Source: Rhizophagus clarus
Lineage: Eukaryota; Glomeromycota; Glomeromycetes; Glomerales; Glomeraceae
NCBI GenBank assembly: GCA_015698045.1
Contig: BLAL01000046.1
Location: 524,442 to 588,441 of the forward strand
DNA length: 64,000 nt
Direction: 5' to 3'
Part shown: positions 24,420 to 36,810 of the stretch, in pieces
Layout: each line of letters begins with the position of its first letter
How positions within the stretch are numbered: the first letter of the stretch is position 1
The notes under the pieces: model-generated
Databases searched by the model: none
What the model saw: the letters and a program-made list of their open reading frames with translations, nothing else
Told to the model about the DNA's origin: nothing
Made by a program: the position numbers and the translations under genes

Positions 24420-25635
24420 GTTGATCAGTTGATCACCATGTATGACGCTCACTATGGTGACTAAGGTGCAACAAAAAATCAAAATAATTACTAAAAGTAG
24501 TTAAGTAGCCACAACTTCGGCTGAAGAAGTTTTGAATATTAATAGCTCAACTTTTTTGCTAAATTAATTGAAAATGAATGTTTTTTTTTAATTCTATGAA
24601 AAAAAGACGGTTTTTTGTAAGATCTCAACGATAGAGTATACCAAATAACTGTTAGCATATTATAACAATTTATGATATATATCATTTCGTATGAAAATTA
24701 AATTGCTTTAAGTCTTTAAGTTCAGCTCATCTAAGAGTCTAATATAACAACAATTTTTTTTTTCAAACAATTTATGACGCCTTAACATAATTTGTAGATC
24801 TTTAGCCGAACGCGTGCATAATCTTGGCCAAAGTCACATGAATTATTTCCTTTTTTTGCATTTAAAAGCCGATAGAAAGTAGTTTCAATAAATTTGTTCC
24901 AACCGTCTAAATCTATTATGTAAAAACGCAGTATAACAATAATGTGATCATCAAGGGCGTATTTTAAGAGATCCTCTGAAGGTACGAAATTTTGTAAGAG
25001 GAATATTGGATAGTGATTTAAAAAAAGAACTTTTTTTTATTCTTCATTGTATGTTGTTTACTTGGTACAAGCATATGTGAAACATAAAATAAAAAGAATA
25101 ATGTGTTGCATGATTTTTAATTAAATTCTACATGTAAAATCCAGATTTCAAATAATAGATTTAAATAATTTGTGTATCATATGAAGTACAGTATAATATT
25201 CAGTTTAAGACACCAACTTTATTATACTTTATCTCATTGTTTTAGTATTTTAGACGCTCAACCTTGTCATTTTTATTGAATTAATAAATCCTGTGTTTAT
25301 GTAATTCAATTAGATATAATATTAGATATAAATTAAAATTCTTCCATGATCTAATGACAACTTTGATTGTAGCAAGTCATACAAAAAAAATATTCATATT
25401 ACTACTACGAAACAGGGTTTAAAATTACATGGATGAATAAGACTGAAGTATACAAAAAAGGTAATTAAATTAATAAAATGAGCTAAAATTTATTCAAAGA
25501 AATTTCATTTAAGTTAATGATTTTAATTAAAATGCTTATTTAGTACTGAAGCTAATAATACACTTATAAATTGATAGTTTTAAACACTGATGGTTATAAA
25601 ATTTGACAGTTTGTAAGTTGTAACTTCATCTTTTA
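24420..25635. repeat. Dispersed 1.2-kb repeat, copy 2
   Basis: Same orientation as copy 1 at 11085-12330, with the same ordered landmarks. It lacks some short segments, for example around the ATATTTGAAAAGAT block near 11220. No coding capacity is visible. Confidence 0.75.
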
Positions 25636-25952
25636 AAATACTAACAAAAAATTTTATTGCTTGCATAATATATGATATATGATTTAGTTAACCTTAAATT
25701 AAAAAATCCCTTAAAGTTAGTAAAGCTAAATAATCATAATATATGATTTAATGGTTTATGCACAATTTTTATATTACCAATATTTATACTGCATTTTACT
25801 TACCAATTAGAAATAACATTGCATAACATTGTATCTTGAGTCTTTGCTGCTGGAATAGTTTTATACATTTATATTATTTATTTAATTTTTAATTCAATTT
25901 TTTTTTTACATTACTTCACACAGGTCAAAGTGTTATGATGTACAGTACACTA

Positions 25953-26632
25953 AGGATGGCAACGGTCGGTCACGGTCGGTTATCGGTCGGTCATAACCGG
26001 TTAAGGGTAGGGATGGTAAATTAACGGTTAATTATAATTTGGTTAATTAACCTGTTAATTAACTGTTAAATAACCGTTAAATAACCATTAATTAACCAAT
26101 ATATAACTATATATAATTTAGATTGTTATATTAAATTTAAAAAACTAAATATTATTTGACTTAAATTTAAAAAATCACGTGACTTAAATCTTCTTTTTGA
26201 TTGGCTAATTTATAATTAACCAAATTAACGGTTAATTAACCAATTTTATCAATTATAATTAACTAAATTAACCGTTAATTAACCATGGTTAATTAACCAC
26301 GGTTAATTAACGCCCATCCCTAGTTAAGGGCCTTTGACGAACTGACCGTTTCGGCTGACCGTTTTCCTGACCGTTTAACCGACCATTTAACCGACCATTT
26401 TTTTCGTTTTATAATGAATTTAATCAAGACAAAACGTTAAAAAGTGTCTTTATTAGCGAATTTAATAAAAAAAACGTCATTTAACTTTTTTTATTGATTA
26501 AATTTGTACAAAAAAAAAAAAAAAATGTTAAATGAATAAGGTTGGCTAAATGGTCAGTTAACGGTCGGTTAAACAGTCAGTCAGAAGCCATTGACCAATA
26601 TCGGTCACGGTCATAACCGGTAGAAATTGCCA
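25953..26632. mobile_element. CGGTCGGTTA-rich repeat element (probable non-autonomous transposon)
   Basis: The left part carries GGTCGGTCACGGTCGG and GGTCGGTCATAACCGG. The right part carries the complementary arrangement (GACCGTTTAACCGACC near 26370 and GGTCACGGTCATAACCGG near 26605). The two ends are inverted relative to each other around weak GGCAA termini, but I could not find a convincing target duplication. A hAT-like MITE (26008-26322) is nested inside. Confidence 0.5.
26008..26322. mobile_element. hAT-like MITE, 315 bp, TSD GTTAAGGG
   Basis: Inverted ends TAGGGATGG with AATTAAC-rich subterminal repeats are flanked by the perfect 8-bp direct repeat GTTAAGGG (26000-26007 and 26323-26330). 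Most of the interior is a near-palindromic arrangement of GGTTAATTAAC. TSD length and the TAGGG terminus match hAT elements. No transposase. Confidence 0.85.
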
Positions 26633-27380
26633 ACACACTTGCTTATTTTTAAAGTTCAGCATGTGATTGTGGAATTTTAGTTAAATTTAATTTACAACTG
26701 GAAATGACAAAATGTACAATATGTGGAAACTTAGTTTATAAATGTACATTATTAAATTTCAATTTTAAATTATCATTAAATTTTATTTAAACCTGCTCAA
26801 GTAAACTAATTAAATTCAATTATCCCATCGGTACTATGTATATACTGATGGATTTTTTTGTTACTTATTCCACTGGTTTATAATAAGTGTTAACTATAAT
26901 AAATATTTGTTTATAATGCAAATTATCTTTTTTTTTTTGTGATAAAAATACGCGTTTAATACATTTTTATGTTTCGGGTTATTTGATTATTTGATAATGA
27001 ATATGAGAATGCACATCTTTAACCGCACTAGGAATAATTATTTTCGAAAATTCTGACTGTACTTCACATTATCACCATCCCTTAATATTTTTCATTTTGT
27101 AGCTAATTTGAAAATTAAATATGAGAAACATAATACATTAATAAAAACTAAATTAATCACCTGAAAATTCGGAATCACTATCATTATCATTTAAATTTTC
27201 CCATGAAAGTATTCAATTCTTCTACTTCAATATAAATACCTTGCTAATGATGCATAACAGTTATATACAGATTCTGCCTTATAGTTTCACCATTTTGTTA
27301 TTTAAGCCATGTAATGAATTTTAAAAATCTTCAAGTTTGTACAAGTATTATTATATTGACTAATTTTTTTTATCATGTTG
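26633..27380. other. Intergenic, no gene seen
   Basis: AT-rich sequence, no supported feature. Confidence 0.5.
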
Positions 27381-28680
27381 CCCTATGAAAAAACTGTGTG
27401 TGATTTTTGTTGAATTAACATTCAATTAAATTTACTACGATTTCACTACAATTTCTATATATTTGACCATACAATAATTGTACAATAATTGTGTTAAAAA
27501 TTGCAATAAATCACACAATAATTGCATGATAATTCGTACAATAATTATCCTATTTTTGTTTTGAATTTAAATGATTATTGTCTAATTTTTGAGCCAAATT
27601 TTAGGTCAAATTTTAGGTATTATGATAGGTCAAATACTAAAATTTTACAGTGTTGACAGGCAAATTTATAAAGTAAAATTATGAATTTTTATTAATTTAA
27701 AATATAAAAATATACAAAATATTCATAAATAAAATACTATATTTTGATATAAATCATAAATGTAGAAAATATAAGAAAATAAAATAAAGTATGTTAGTAA
27801 CAGTAAATTAGCAGAGTATCAAAGAAGAGTAAATTATTAGTGTAAGAAAATTATTAGTATTAAAATAAAAAGTATGAAGTTAGTAAAGAAAGCAAATTAG
27901 TAGTGTTGAAAAGTAAATTATTAGTATTAGTAATATATAAAAAATATGATTAGCAAGTGTTGAAAGTAATAATAAATTATTAGTGTTAGTAGTAAAAAAA
28001 GTATGAAATTAGTAAATAAGCAAGTTAATAACGTTAAAATGTAAAAAAGTTAGGAAAATAAATAAAAAAGATAATAGAAAACAAGTTTTTCTTACCTGAA
28101 ATTTTGAAGTTAAAAGGTTTAAAAAAAAAAAAAATTTATTGACGATCAGATCACGTGATTAATACACAATTTTAAGATGCATAAATCTGGCCAAATTATA
28201 ATTCTGGCCGGAACTAATTCTGTAACTTAATAAAAGTTTGGACTTTTTTTAGTTACGAAGCACTACAAAAATTGTACCAATAGGTCCAGAAGATACCCAT
28301 TTATAAACAAATATGCAGTTGAATTTTGTGTAAACTTACTGCATAAATCACTTAGGAAAATATATTTGTAATGATGGTTAAAAGTGGTCTATTTGCCCCA
28401 AAAAGTGGTCAAATATTGTATGGTAAGATTACTCAAAAATTGAATGCTTTCTGTATCTTAAATACAAATTTTATACCCTAAAATTTTTATTGCACAAAAA
28501 TTGAACATTTTCTATATTTTAAATTTAAGTTTATCTTCAATTGTACAAAAATTGCACACTTTTAACACACTATAAATAACTGCATGGTCATTTTTATCCA
28601 AAAAACTGCAATAATTGAATGATTTTCACACAGAATTGAACAAATATTGCACAAATATTGGATGATCTTTTTTCATAGGG
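27381..28680. mobile_element. 1.3-kb TIR element, TSD TTG
   Basis: Perfect 13-bp inverted ends CCCTATGAAAAAA are flanked by the 3-bp direct repeat TTG. Both subterminal regions are full of TTGCACAA/ACAATAATTG-type words (27470-27545 and 28430-28660). The middle has degenerate (GTTAGTA)n-like repeats (27785-28050) and a GATCACGTGATT site, an arrangement also found in the 34496-39448 element. There is no coding frame, so it is non-autonomous. It shares its terminus and TSD length with the element at 33389-39961. Confidence 0.8.
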
Positions 28681-31600
28681 TTGGCTTAATGATTAAATCT
28701 ATCAACTACACAAAGCCATTTTGCAGTACACTTATCTGTATTTTTACTCTTGAAAGTTGTTGAATTTGATATATTTCCCTCATTTGTAGAATAGATGACA
28801 TTACAATAAGGTTTTTAAAGTGAAAAAAAGATATATTTGGAAAAGAAGAATAAAAAAGGAGTAGGAAAAGAATAGAGAATGTAAAAAGCAAATAAGAAAA
28901 AGAAAAAAAGCTTAAAAAAAAGCTTAAATATAGTAAGAAAAAATCCATCAGTATATACGTCATACACAATGAGATAAACCTGTTATTATATGGAAAGCTT
29001 GGAATAACTTGGTATTCACTGATGTGGGCCCCCCCGAAGAGAGGGGTACATCAGTGAATAACCTAGTTATTCTCAGATATCCATTGATTAACAAGTATGT
29101 ATTCTAACATTTAGAATTGTATGACTTGATTATTACATAATCATTTTTTATATATTTTAAATTCTTGAAATATTTAACTCTCTCTCTTTCTTTCGATCAG
29201 TCACATACATGACTTATTGAATGAAATACAGTCCATTTTTTTTAAAAAGTATTCTCTTGACTCTTTGGTAAGTTTCTTATTCAATATACATTACATTTAC
29301 CTTAAAGAAACACTAGCCTTGTTCCTTTTCTTCTTTTTGTTAGAACAGTAATAAAACCGTAATTAAAAATTGGAAAAATCTCATAACACAAACAATTAGT
29401 CTATCAATATTTGCACCAATTTTACTATACATGTAAATATATGACATATTTAATACGTTCAAACACCATGTCTTCTAATTAATTTTTGTAGCTAAATTTT
29501 CTTTCTGAATAATTTGAACATAATGGATATGTTGTTTTTTGAGTCTAATTTTATCTGTAAGTTAAGGACAAGGTATCCAAATTTTGTGGTTTCAGTAATC
29601 ACTTGAGAACGTCATCAGTGGCAACTTTTTCAGTCTTTTTCTAATGGGATAGATGATTCCACTTAATATAATAATCATAATATTTAGATCAAGAAATAAC
29701 TATTTTTTGTAATAGATTTAGTGAAAATAGGATCATAAGAATAAATTTCACCATTAAGTAATCTTAATACCAAGACAAATACGGTGTTAACTTAACTTGA
29801 CTCTGAAGAATTTTCGTTTAAGATTTTTTTCCAAAGTCGATATCATAAAATATAAAATCAATTACTAAATTACATAACTGATAAAAAGAAATAATTAATT
29901 CAATCAGACATTATTTATCATAGTTAATTAATTTGTAGTTCAATTGTCAGAAAAAGAAATTATTTGAATGGAATTGAAAATAAAGATATTTTAGAAAAGA
30001 AATAATTCGTTCATTGTTATATTAAATATATTGATATACATTTATATTAAATTCTTTAAACTTCTTCCCTATAAACATTTCACTTGATAATTATGATTGT
30101 ATATTTGATTACATTGATTGAAAATATTGCTTAACAGTGAATAACAATACAGAATTACCACACAAAAAAAAAAATTACATAGTTTCCATGATGAAGACAT
30201 CTTCAAGAGGGAGAAGAACAGCTCATTTTGTTTCCTTCTGAGAGTTCCAAATATTTTAAGTCATTCTTGAAAAGTCAGTAGCTTACCAAATACATATTTT
30301 ATATCCAACTTTAAATGATTCCACAGAATCCATTAAGACTTCCTATCAGCACAACAATTATATCCCATATTAAAACTGTGAAGGTATACCAAAAAAAAAA
30401 AACTAAACTATTAAGATGTTATTACTACGGAAATTGTGCTTGTAACCATCTTAATGTTTTGATAATAATATTACAGTACATCAAGAAAATAATAACTAAT
30501 AATACAAGAAGTTAACTTAGTCATAACAGGGAGTTGTGTACGGTTGTATATGAAATTAGAAATAGCAATAATAACCGAATATTTATTAGTTACAAAATTA
30601 TACGAATATTGAAAAATGTTAATAAATTTAAGTCCGGATGATTTTTTGGCTAACTACGCCATTATCTAATCAACGTCAACTGAATTCATGAATTCAATAA
30701 AAAAAGAATTTTTCTATTTGTACTCCTTTTAATTATTCAAAAAAAATTAAATATTAGATAATTATTTAAATAAATTTTATTAACAATTATTTTATCATGT
30801 ATATATATATATTTTTTAATTATTCAATCATTTCAAAAAAAAAGTGTTTATAATATTATTTTTATTGAGAAAAACACATTTAAATAAATTTTAATTAAAA
30901 TACAATACTTTAAAAAACCATATATTTCTAAATTCTTTTACCAGTGTAAGGCATATGATCATAAGTAATTACTATATACTTGATCATATTACAACTTTGG
31001 ATTACTACTAATTTTGTAAAAGTATTTCATATTCTTCTTGTTTAGTTAAACTGGAATAAATAATATTTTCTTATATATTTAAAATACTAAAAAATTATTT
31101 TACTTAATTTACATAGGTTAGGTAGGATAACTTATACGAAGTAAAATTGAATTTTGTGATGACAAATAAAAAAAAAAATTTAATGCTATTAAATAACAAG
31201 AAATTATTCTTTTATTTTTTCAAAGGGAATTTTTTTAATTAGGTGTTGAATATTAATTTCTTTAACATTTTAGTTTGTCTTGAGCTTGATTTTCGGAGGA
31301 AAAAATTCTTAAATAATTGTAATTTCTAACACAATAACAGCAATTATAATTATTATTATTTGAGATATTATAGACAAATTTTTTTCGCAAAAGAAAAAAG
31401 TTCTACATAAATGCCATGGCATCGGGGTGGTAGAGAAGGATCATCAGGTTTTGAATGGAATGAATAGTACTGAAATTTTGTCTTCAACCGATTGCAGATT
31501 TACTAATTACGTAATATATTTTCCATTATCTTAAATTCAGGCTTTTCTTTTTTAATATCTTTATCGATCAACAAATCTTTTAGTGGTAAATAAATAATAA

Positions 31601-32507
31601 ATTTTATAACCTAATTTTTATTTATAAAATATTTATAAACCTAATGTCAACGAACAGCAAATTATGAGAACTTCAACTCGTTCAAAAAGATTTTTTTAGT
31701 TTGTATAAATTATCATGATGTTTGTCAATTTTCTTATAATAATATCAATGCTACGATATACAGTACATAAGAAATGGTAGATATAGGCAATTAATAACGT
31801 AATGCCTATCGATTACAAATACATGATCAATGTATAATAAATTTGGCGATGACATAATTTGGAATTTTTGCTTAACAATGTCTCAAAAAGACCATTTTAC
31901 AACTTAAACAAAGAGTATAGATACTTCTTGAATTGATAATATGGATACCATTAATAGAGCCCTTCAACTAAATGTATCGCAAGTTACTAATAATTCGTTT
32001 GAAGGTAACATTTTTAATGGCTTCATATTTAGTTTATTTTTCTTTTAATTTTTCAGCGACAAAAAATTTTCGTGATCTTTAAAACGATCTTCCTCTAATT
32101 TTCTACTATAAAATTTTGTAGATTTCTGCATAATTATATGAGTTGAAAGGTTAAGTTTAGCTTTTCTTATTAGTCTATAATAATGATTGTTATCATATTA
32201 AAATTGTTTTATTTAATTCATTGAAAAATTAAGCATTTTTAAGTGTCAATAAAAATATTTTAACAATCGTATCGTAGTAAACCCGAGTCTTATATTTGAT
32301 ATATTTTAAGTTTTTTAAACTAAAAATACCAAATGTTAAACTATTTTAGCGTATAATTTTAAGATTTTTCTGAAAAAAAAAAAAAAACTCGATTTAATAG
32401 TTTTAAAATACACCAATCCAAACCCAGCAGCAATTAATAACCAACCAAAATATAATACAGTAAAATTCCATTAATTTCTCCTATATTAGAATAAAATAAT
32501 TTTCGTA
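28681..32507. other. Intergenic, no gene seen in 3.8 kb
   Basis: AT-rich. It holds the hairpin at 29002-29072 and a few G/C-richer patches (for example 30180-30240) without any recognisable domain or exon chain. No terminal repeats were identified. Confidence 0.5.
29002..29072. other. Strong 71-bp hairpin with a C/G-rich core
   Basis: The left arm GAATAACTTGG plus ATTCACTGATGT pairs with ACATCAGTGAAT plus AACCTAGTTATTC. The loop region GGGCCCCCCC...GAGGGG can extend the stem, giving more than 25 base pairs in sequence that is otherwise very AT-rich. It could be a transposon end structure, a folded RNA or a MITE; nothing in the flanks decides. Confidence 0.6.
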
Positions 32508-33110
32508 TCATATATCTACGTTAATATTTAAAGATCCAAGCACTTGACTTTTGCTTCGAGTTATAACGTTTGTGGTTTTTGGAAGCAAATTACCCTTATA
32601 TTTAAATTCATCATCTTTTTCTTTAGGAGTAGGTTCATCATCTTTATCATCTTCATTATTATCATCAACAGTCACCGTAGGTTTTTTAAGAAAAGGCGCA
32701 TAATGATCGTTAAATACAAGATTGATTATATATGCAACAGATCTAAGTAACGTGGGACTCGTTGATACATTTGTAATGGTATTTGATATATATAACCGTC
32801 CATAATCTTCTCCTTCTACTTCCCTCTTAAGAAACCAAGTTTGGTCATAGGTCGACAAAACACCATACCTATTTTTTTTATAAGAGCAATTAAATCTATT
32901 AATATTGAATGTAACAAACGTGAAAAAAGAAACGGTTTTTAATGATTTTTACTTCAAACTATTAGCACACATATATCCATAAACCTGGTTTTATAGGCCC
33001 AAATATCGAAGTGTCGTTAGAGCAAACATATAGTCCTTTAATTTCCTTTTCTTGATTGTATAATTTTATAATAACTTCATTAGGAAGTACATTCAAAACC
33101 CACTTGGTCT
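32508..33110 (-). pseudogene. PD-(D/E)XK nuclease-like gene, 3' part, split by transposon
   Basis: The exon 32953-33110 reads WVLNVLPNEVI onward and must gain one frame correction (an extra C near 32996) to pass from FGPIK to QVYGYMCANSLK. An 84-bp GT-AG intron (32869-32952) leads to the last exon (32508-32868: YGVLSTYDQTWFLKRE, then SPTLLRSVAYIINL and an acidic/basic tail). This is the C-terminal half of a family common in Glomeromycotina with a restriction-endonuclease-like core. The 5' part, with the catalytic ECK, lies 6.9 kb away at 39995-40504 beyond a hAT-like insertion. The gene is broken twice, so a pseudogene. Confidence 0.75.
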
Positions 33111-34519
33111 CAGTGTTCGGAAATGACCTGGTCATTTGACCATTCAAATGATTTAGCTAATCATTTGTCATTTATTCATAATCCTTTGTCATTTGGTCAT
33201 TTCAGTCATTTGATTTTGATTGGTTAATATTCTTATCATGTGATACAATCAAAAATAAAAAAAAATAAAGTAAAACATAATGCAGGCCAGAACTATAGTA
33301 CCGGCCAACATTACATTCAAATGACTCAGGTTATTTGTCATTTGAACAATAAAATGACACGTCATTTGTCATTTGTCATTTGAATCATCCCTATAAGAAA
33401 TCTGTATACGGAAAGGATACGTTTTATAAACGTTTGATATACGTTTTTACCGATTCCATATAACAATTCCATATATTTAATACGTAATTCATTTTTGAAT
33501 GTTTTTTAAAAAATTGGTGCATATGGAATATATGCGGAAAAATTAATATATACGGAACGTATACGGAATTTTTGAACTTGTTATTTTTTAAATAATGATT
33601 TTATCGATTTTATCGTCATAAGTCATAACATGTGATCACGTGATTTTGTTATGATAAGTTTTTTGTTTATATAAACCTAGCTTTGATCTTCCACCCTGTC
33701 TTCCTGTCTTCCTGTCTTCCTCTCCCTGATTTTTTATTTCGCTATTTTTTTTTTTTTTAAAAAAAAAAAACTCTTTTTTTCTTTTATTTGTTGCCCCTCT
33801 TTTTTATTCTTACTTGCTACTCTTCTTTTAAAAACTTCTTGTCCTTTATTTTTCTAACTTCGTTGCCCTCTTTAAAAAAAAAAAAAATTTTTTTGGTTTT
33901 ATTCTTTTATTTCCATTCATTACCCTCTCTTCTTTTTTTAAAAAAATTTATTTTTGCCCTTTTTTTTACTCAATTATTTCTGGATGTTCGTCTCTGGCAG
34001 CATAGGTTAGAGGTTAAAGATGGACTAACCGTGACTACTGATACGAAGTTTGTCAGGACTGGGGAATAAAAAGCCTTATTTAGTGCAGGTATTTCCTGAG
34101 TCTCTAATTTAAAAAAAGAGGTTCCTATAAGTTGGGTTATGTAAGTTACCTTCTGCATTATTTTTCTAACTTTGACATCCCTTAAAAATCTTTTTTTTAT
34201 GTCCTTCCCTAACTTCATTATTCCTTTTTCAAAAAAAAAAAAAAAATTTTTTTTTATCTATTTACTTTTTTACTTCCACCTCACTATCCTTTCTGTTTTA
34301 TTTATTTTTATTCTTTTATTTTGTAGATCAGATTTTTTTTTTGGCTGTTTGGTTCCTTTTTTCTTATTGCGGGTCAATTTTGAAGTACTTTTTTTTTGTA
34401 AGTCAGGTAACTTGGATGATTGCAGGTACTATATAGGCAGAGCTTATATTTCTTTTTTTTTTTGCTTTTAGGTTGTCTGACTCCTGATGACTTGGCACTG
34501 GTCAAAATCGATGCTATCG

Positions 34520-34870
34520 GGTACATATCGGGTACCTGATATGTACCCGATATGTGTGAAATATGTGTATGCTATTTAATAATACTACACATATCGGGTA
34601 CCCGATATGTACCCGTCGGATGCAGAAAATCGGTGACATATAACGTACATATCGGGTACATTTCTCATACATATTGGGTAGTTAAATATCGGTTACATAT
34701 CATAGATTTATTGGGTACCCGATATATTTTAAAAAAATATCGGACAGATATTATACACTTATCGGATAGTGCTAATAAGTATCCTATATATACCCGATAT
34801 GTATCCTATTTGTATTTGAAATATAAGCATAATTTCATAATTTTCACACATATCGGATAGCCGAAAAGTA
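34520..34870. repeat. Left subterminal ATCGGGTACCCGAT repeat block
   Basis: About a dozen full or partial copies of (T)ATCGGGTACCCGATA(T) in both orientations, for example near 34532, 34588, 34657 and 34715. The matching right block is at 39225-39430. Palindromic, multiply repeated words just inside the ends are candidate binding sites for an element-encoded DNA-binding protein. Confidence 0.75.
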
Positions 34871-35570
34871 TAGCATTTATGGGGCATTAATAGTAGTAGA
34901 TTTATAATTTAAATACAATTGTAATTTAAAAGTAATTTAATTCATTTAATTGTAATTACTGAAAGTTTTATTTATATTTTCAATCGATAATAAAAAAAAT
35001 ATTATACAAAAAATATTATAAAAAAATTCACTACTCTTTACACAAATTTACAATTAATGTTCACTTGTTTGCTTGTTTTCATTTCATTATATCTATTTAA
35101 TTTGAAAGAAAGTAAAATGTTAGTAATAAAAGTGTTAGTATGAATATTAGTAGAAGTGTTAGCAAAAGAAAAGGAACGTTAATAAAAAAATTTTTACATT
35201 AGAAAGTGTTAGTATTAATGTTAGTATGAAAGTTAGTAGAAGTAGAAAAGGAACGTCAATAAAAAAAAATATAAAGTATAAGTATTAATGTTAGTGTTAA
35301 TGTTAGTAGAAGTGTTAGTAAAAGTAAGAAATAAAAAATGTTTAACAGTAGAACATTGTTAGTAGGAACGTTAGTAGGAGGAAACACATTAGAAAAAATA
35401 TTAGTAAGAGTGTTAACAGGATGGAAAAAGAAATTTCAACAAAAAATGTACCTTTGTATTTATTTTTTAGAAAAACCAATAAAGTAAAAAACTCGATAGT
35501 AGAACATTGTTTAGGACGTTAGTGAGAAGAAATACATTGGAAAAATATATTAATAAGAGTGTTAAGAATA

Positions 35571-35990
35571 ACATAATAATGGGAAAAGAAATTTCAACAA
35601 AAAATATACCTTTATCTTTATTTTTTAGACAAAAACAATAAAGTAAAAATTTGAGAGAGAGAGAAAAAAGTTTTGAAAAAAAAAAAAAAACGATAAATAA
35701 ATAATTAAATCGTGATCGTGCAATCACATGATCAACAAAATTATCAATTTTTATTGGTTATTTGGGTAATATTATAAATAACATAATAATGGGAAAAGAA
35801 ATTTCAACAAAAATATACCTTTATCTTTATTTTTTAGACAAAACAATAAAGTAAAAATTTGAGAGAGAGAGAAAAAGTTTTTGAAAAAAAAAAAAAAAAA
35901 AAAATACGATAAATAAATAATTAAATCATGATCGTGCAATCACATGATCAACAAAATTATCAATTTTTATTGGTTATTTGGGTAATATTA
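35571..35990. repeat. Two tandem copies of a 210-bp unit
   Basis: The unit starts ACATAATAATGGGAAAAG at 35571 and again at 35781. It includes a CTTTATTTTTTAGACAAAA stretch, a GAGAGAGAGA run, poly-A and GATCGTGCAATCACATGATC. The copies are almost identical. Upstream, 35110-35560 is a degenerate (GTTAGTA)n tract. Confidence 0.85.
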
Positions 35991-36810
35991 TATTCAGCCA
36001 CATCAGCCACAAAATCGGTCACCTATCGAATGCACAAGTCAATATTAGCGAAGAAGCACAAACTTGATTATTCACTATTCGTGCTCAACTTGAGTTGATA
36101 AAATTATTAAAAAATCACTGATTTTATTAAATTTATCAGAATTTTATACCTAATTAAAGATGATTAAATTAAGTTTTACTACCGATTTCATTATAACGTT
36201 ACCAACTTTTTTGTTAATCTTGGATATTTTATTTTGAATTTAAATTGTTCGCTTTGAACTCGAGTTGAACTCGAGTTCAACTCGAGTTTAACTCGTTCGC
36301 TCAAGATCTTTGTGTAATGTATTGTAGATCCGTAATTGTTTTATTTGTAGTCTATAATTGGCAAAAGCTTATTATAAACCAAAATAAAAAACACTATTTA
36401 TTTACGTATCTGTATTATTAGATTTTACCTTTTTTAGATTTGATATATAATTAAAAAGAAGACCTTTATCTTGATATTTTGGAATCACGATCATAACAAT
36501 TGAGTTTAGGTCGAGTTTAACTTGTTCATTGTGATTGATTGTATTGTAGATCCGTATCTGTATTATAATTAATATAAAGAAGACAGATCATAACAATCAT
36601 GACATATTTGAGAAATTAGAACAATTTACGTAAATGTTCTTGAAGGGTAATTAATATAATAATACAAGGTGATAAAAAATTGTTTTTAAAAAGAGGTTTC
36701 ATCTTTTTTTTTTTCTTACAATAAATTTGTTGTCGTTATTTCTATTATATATTCTTTTTCTTAAAATTTGTTGCCGTTATTTTTTATTATTATATATTCT
36801 TTTTCTTAAA

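Noticed and set aside
28706-28969. 87-residue hydrophobic frame on the minus strand
   Set aside because: Encoded by an A/G-rich tract; composition artefact.
33788-34471. Phe/Leu-rich reading frames on both strands that look like membrane proteins
   Set aside because: Products of T-rich and A-rich tracts in the second-level transposon; no start context or conserved segment.
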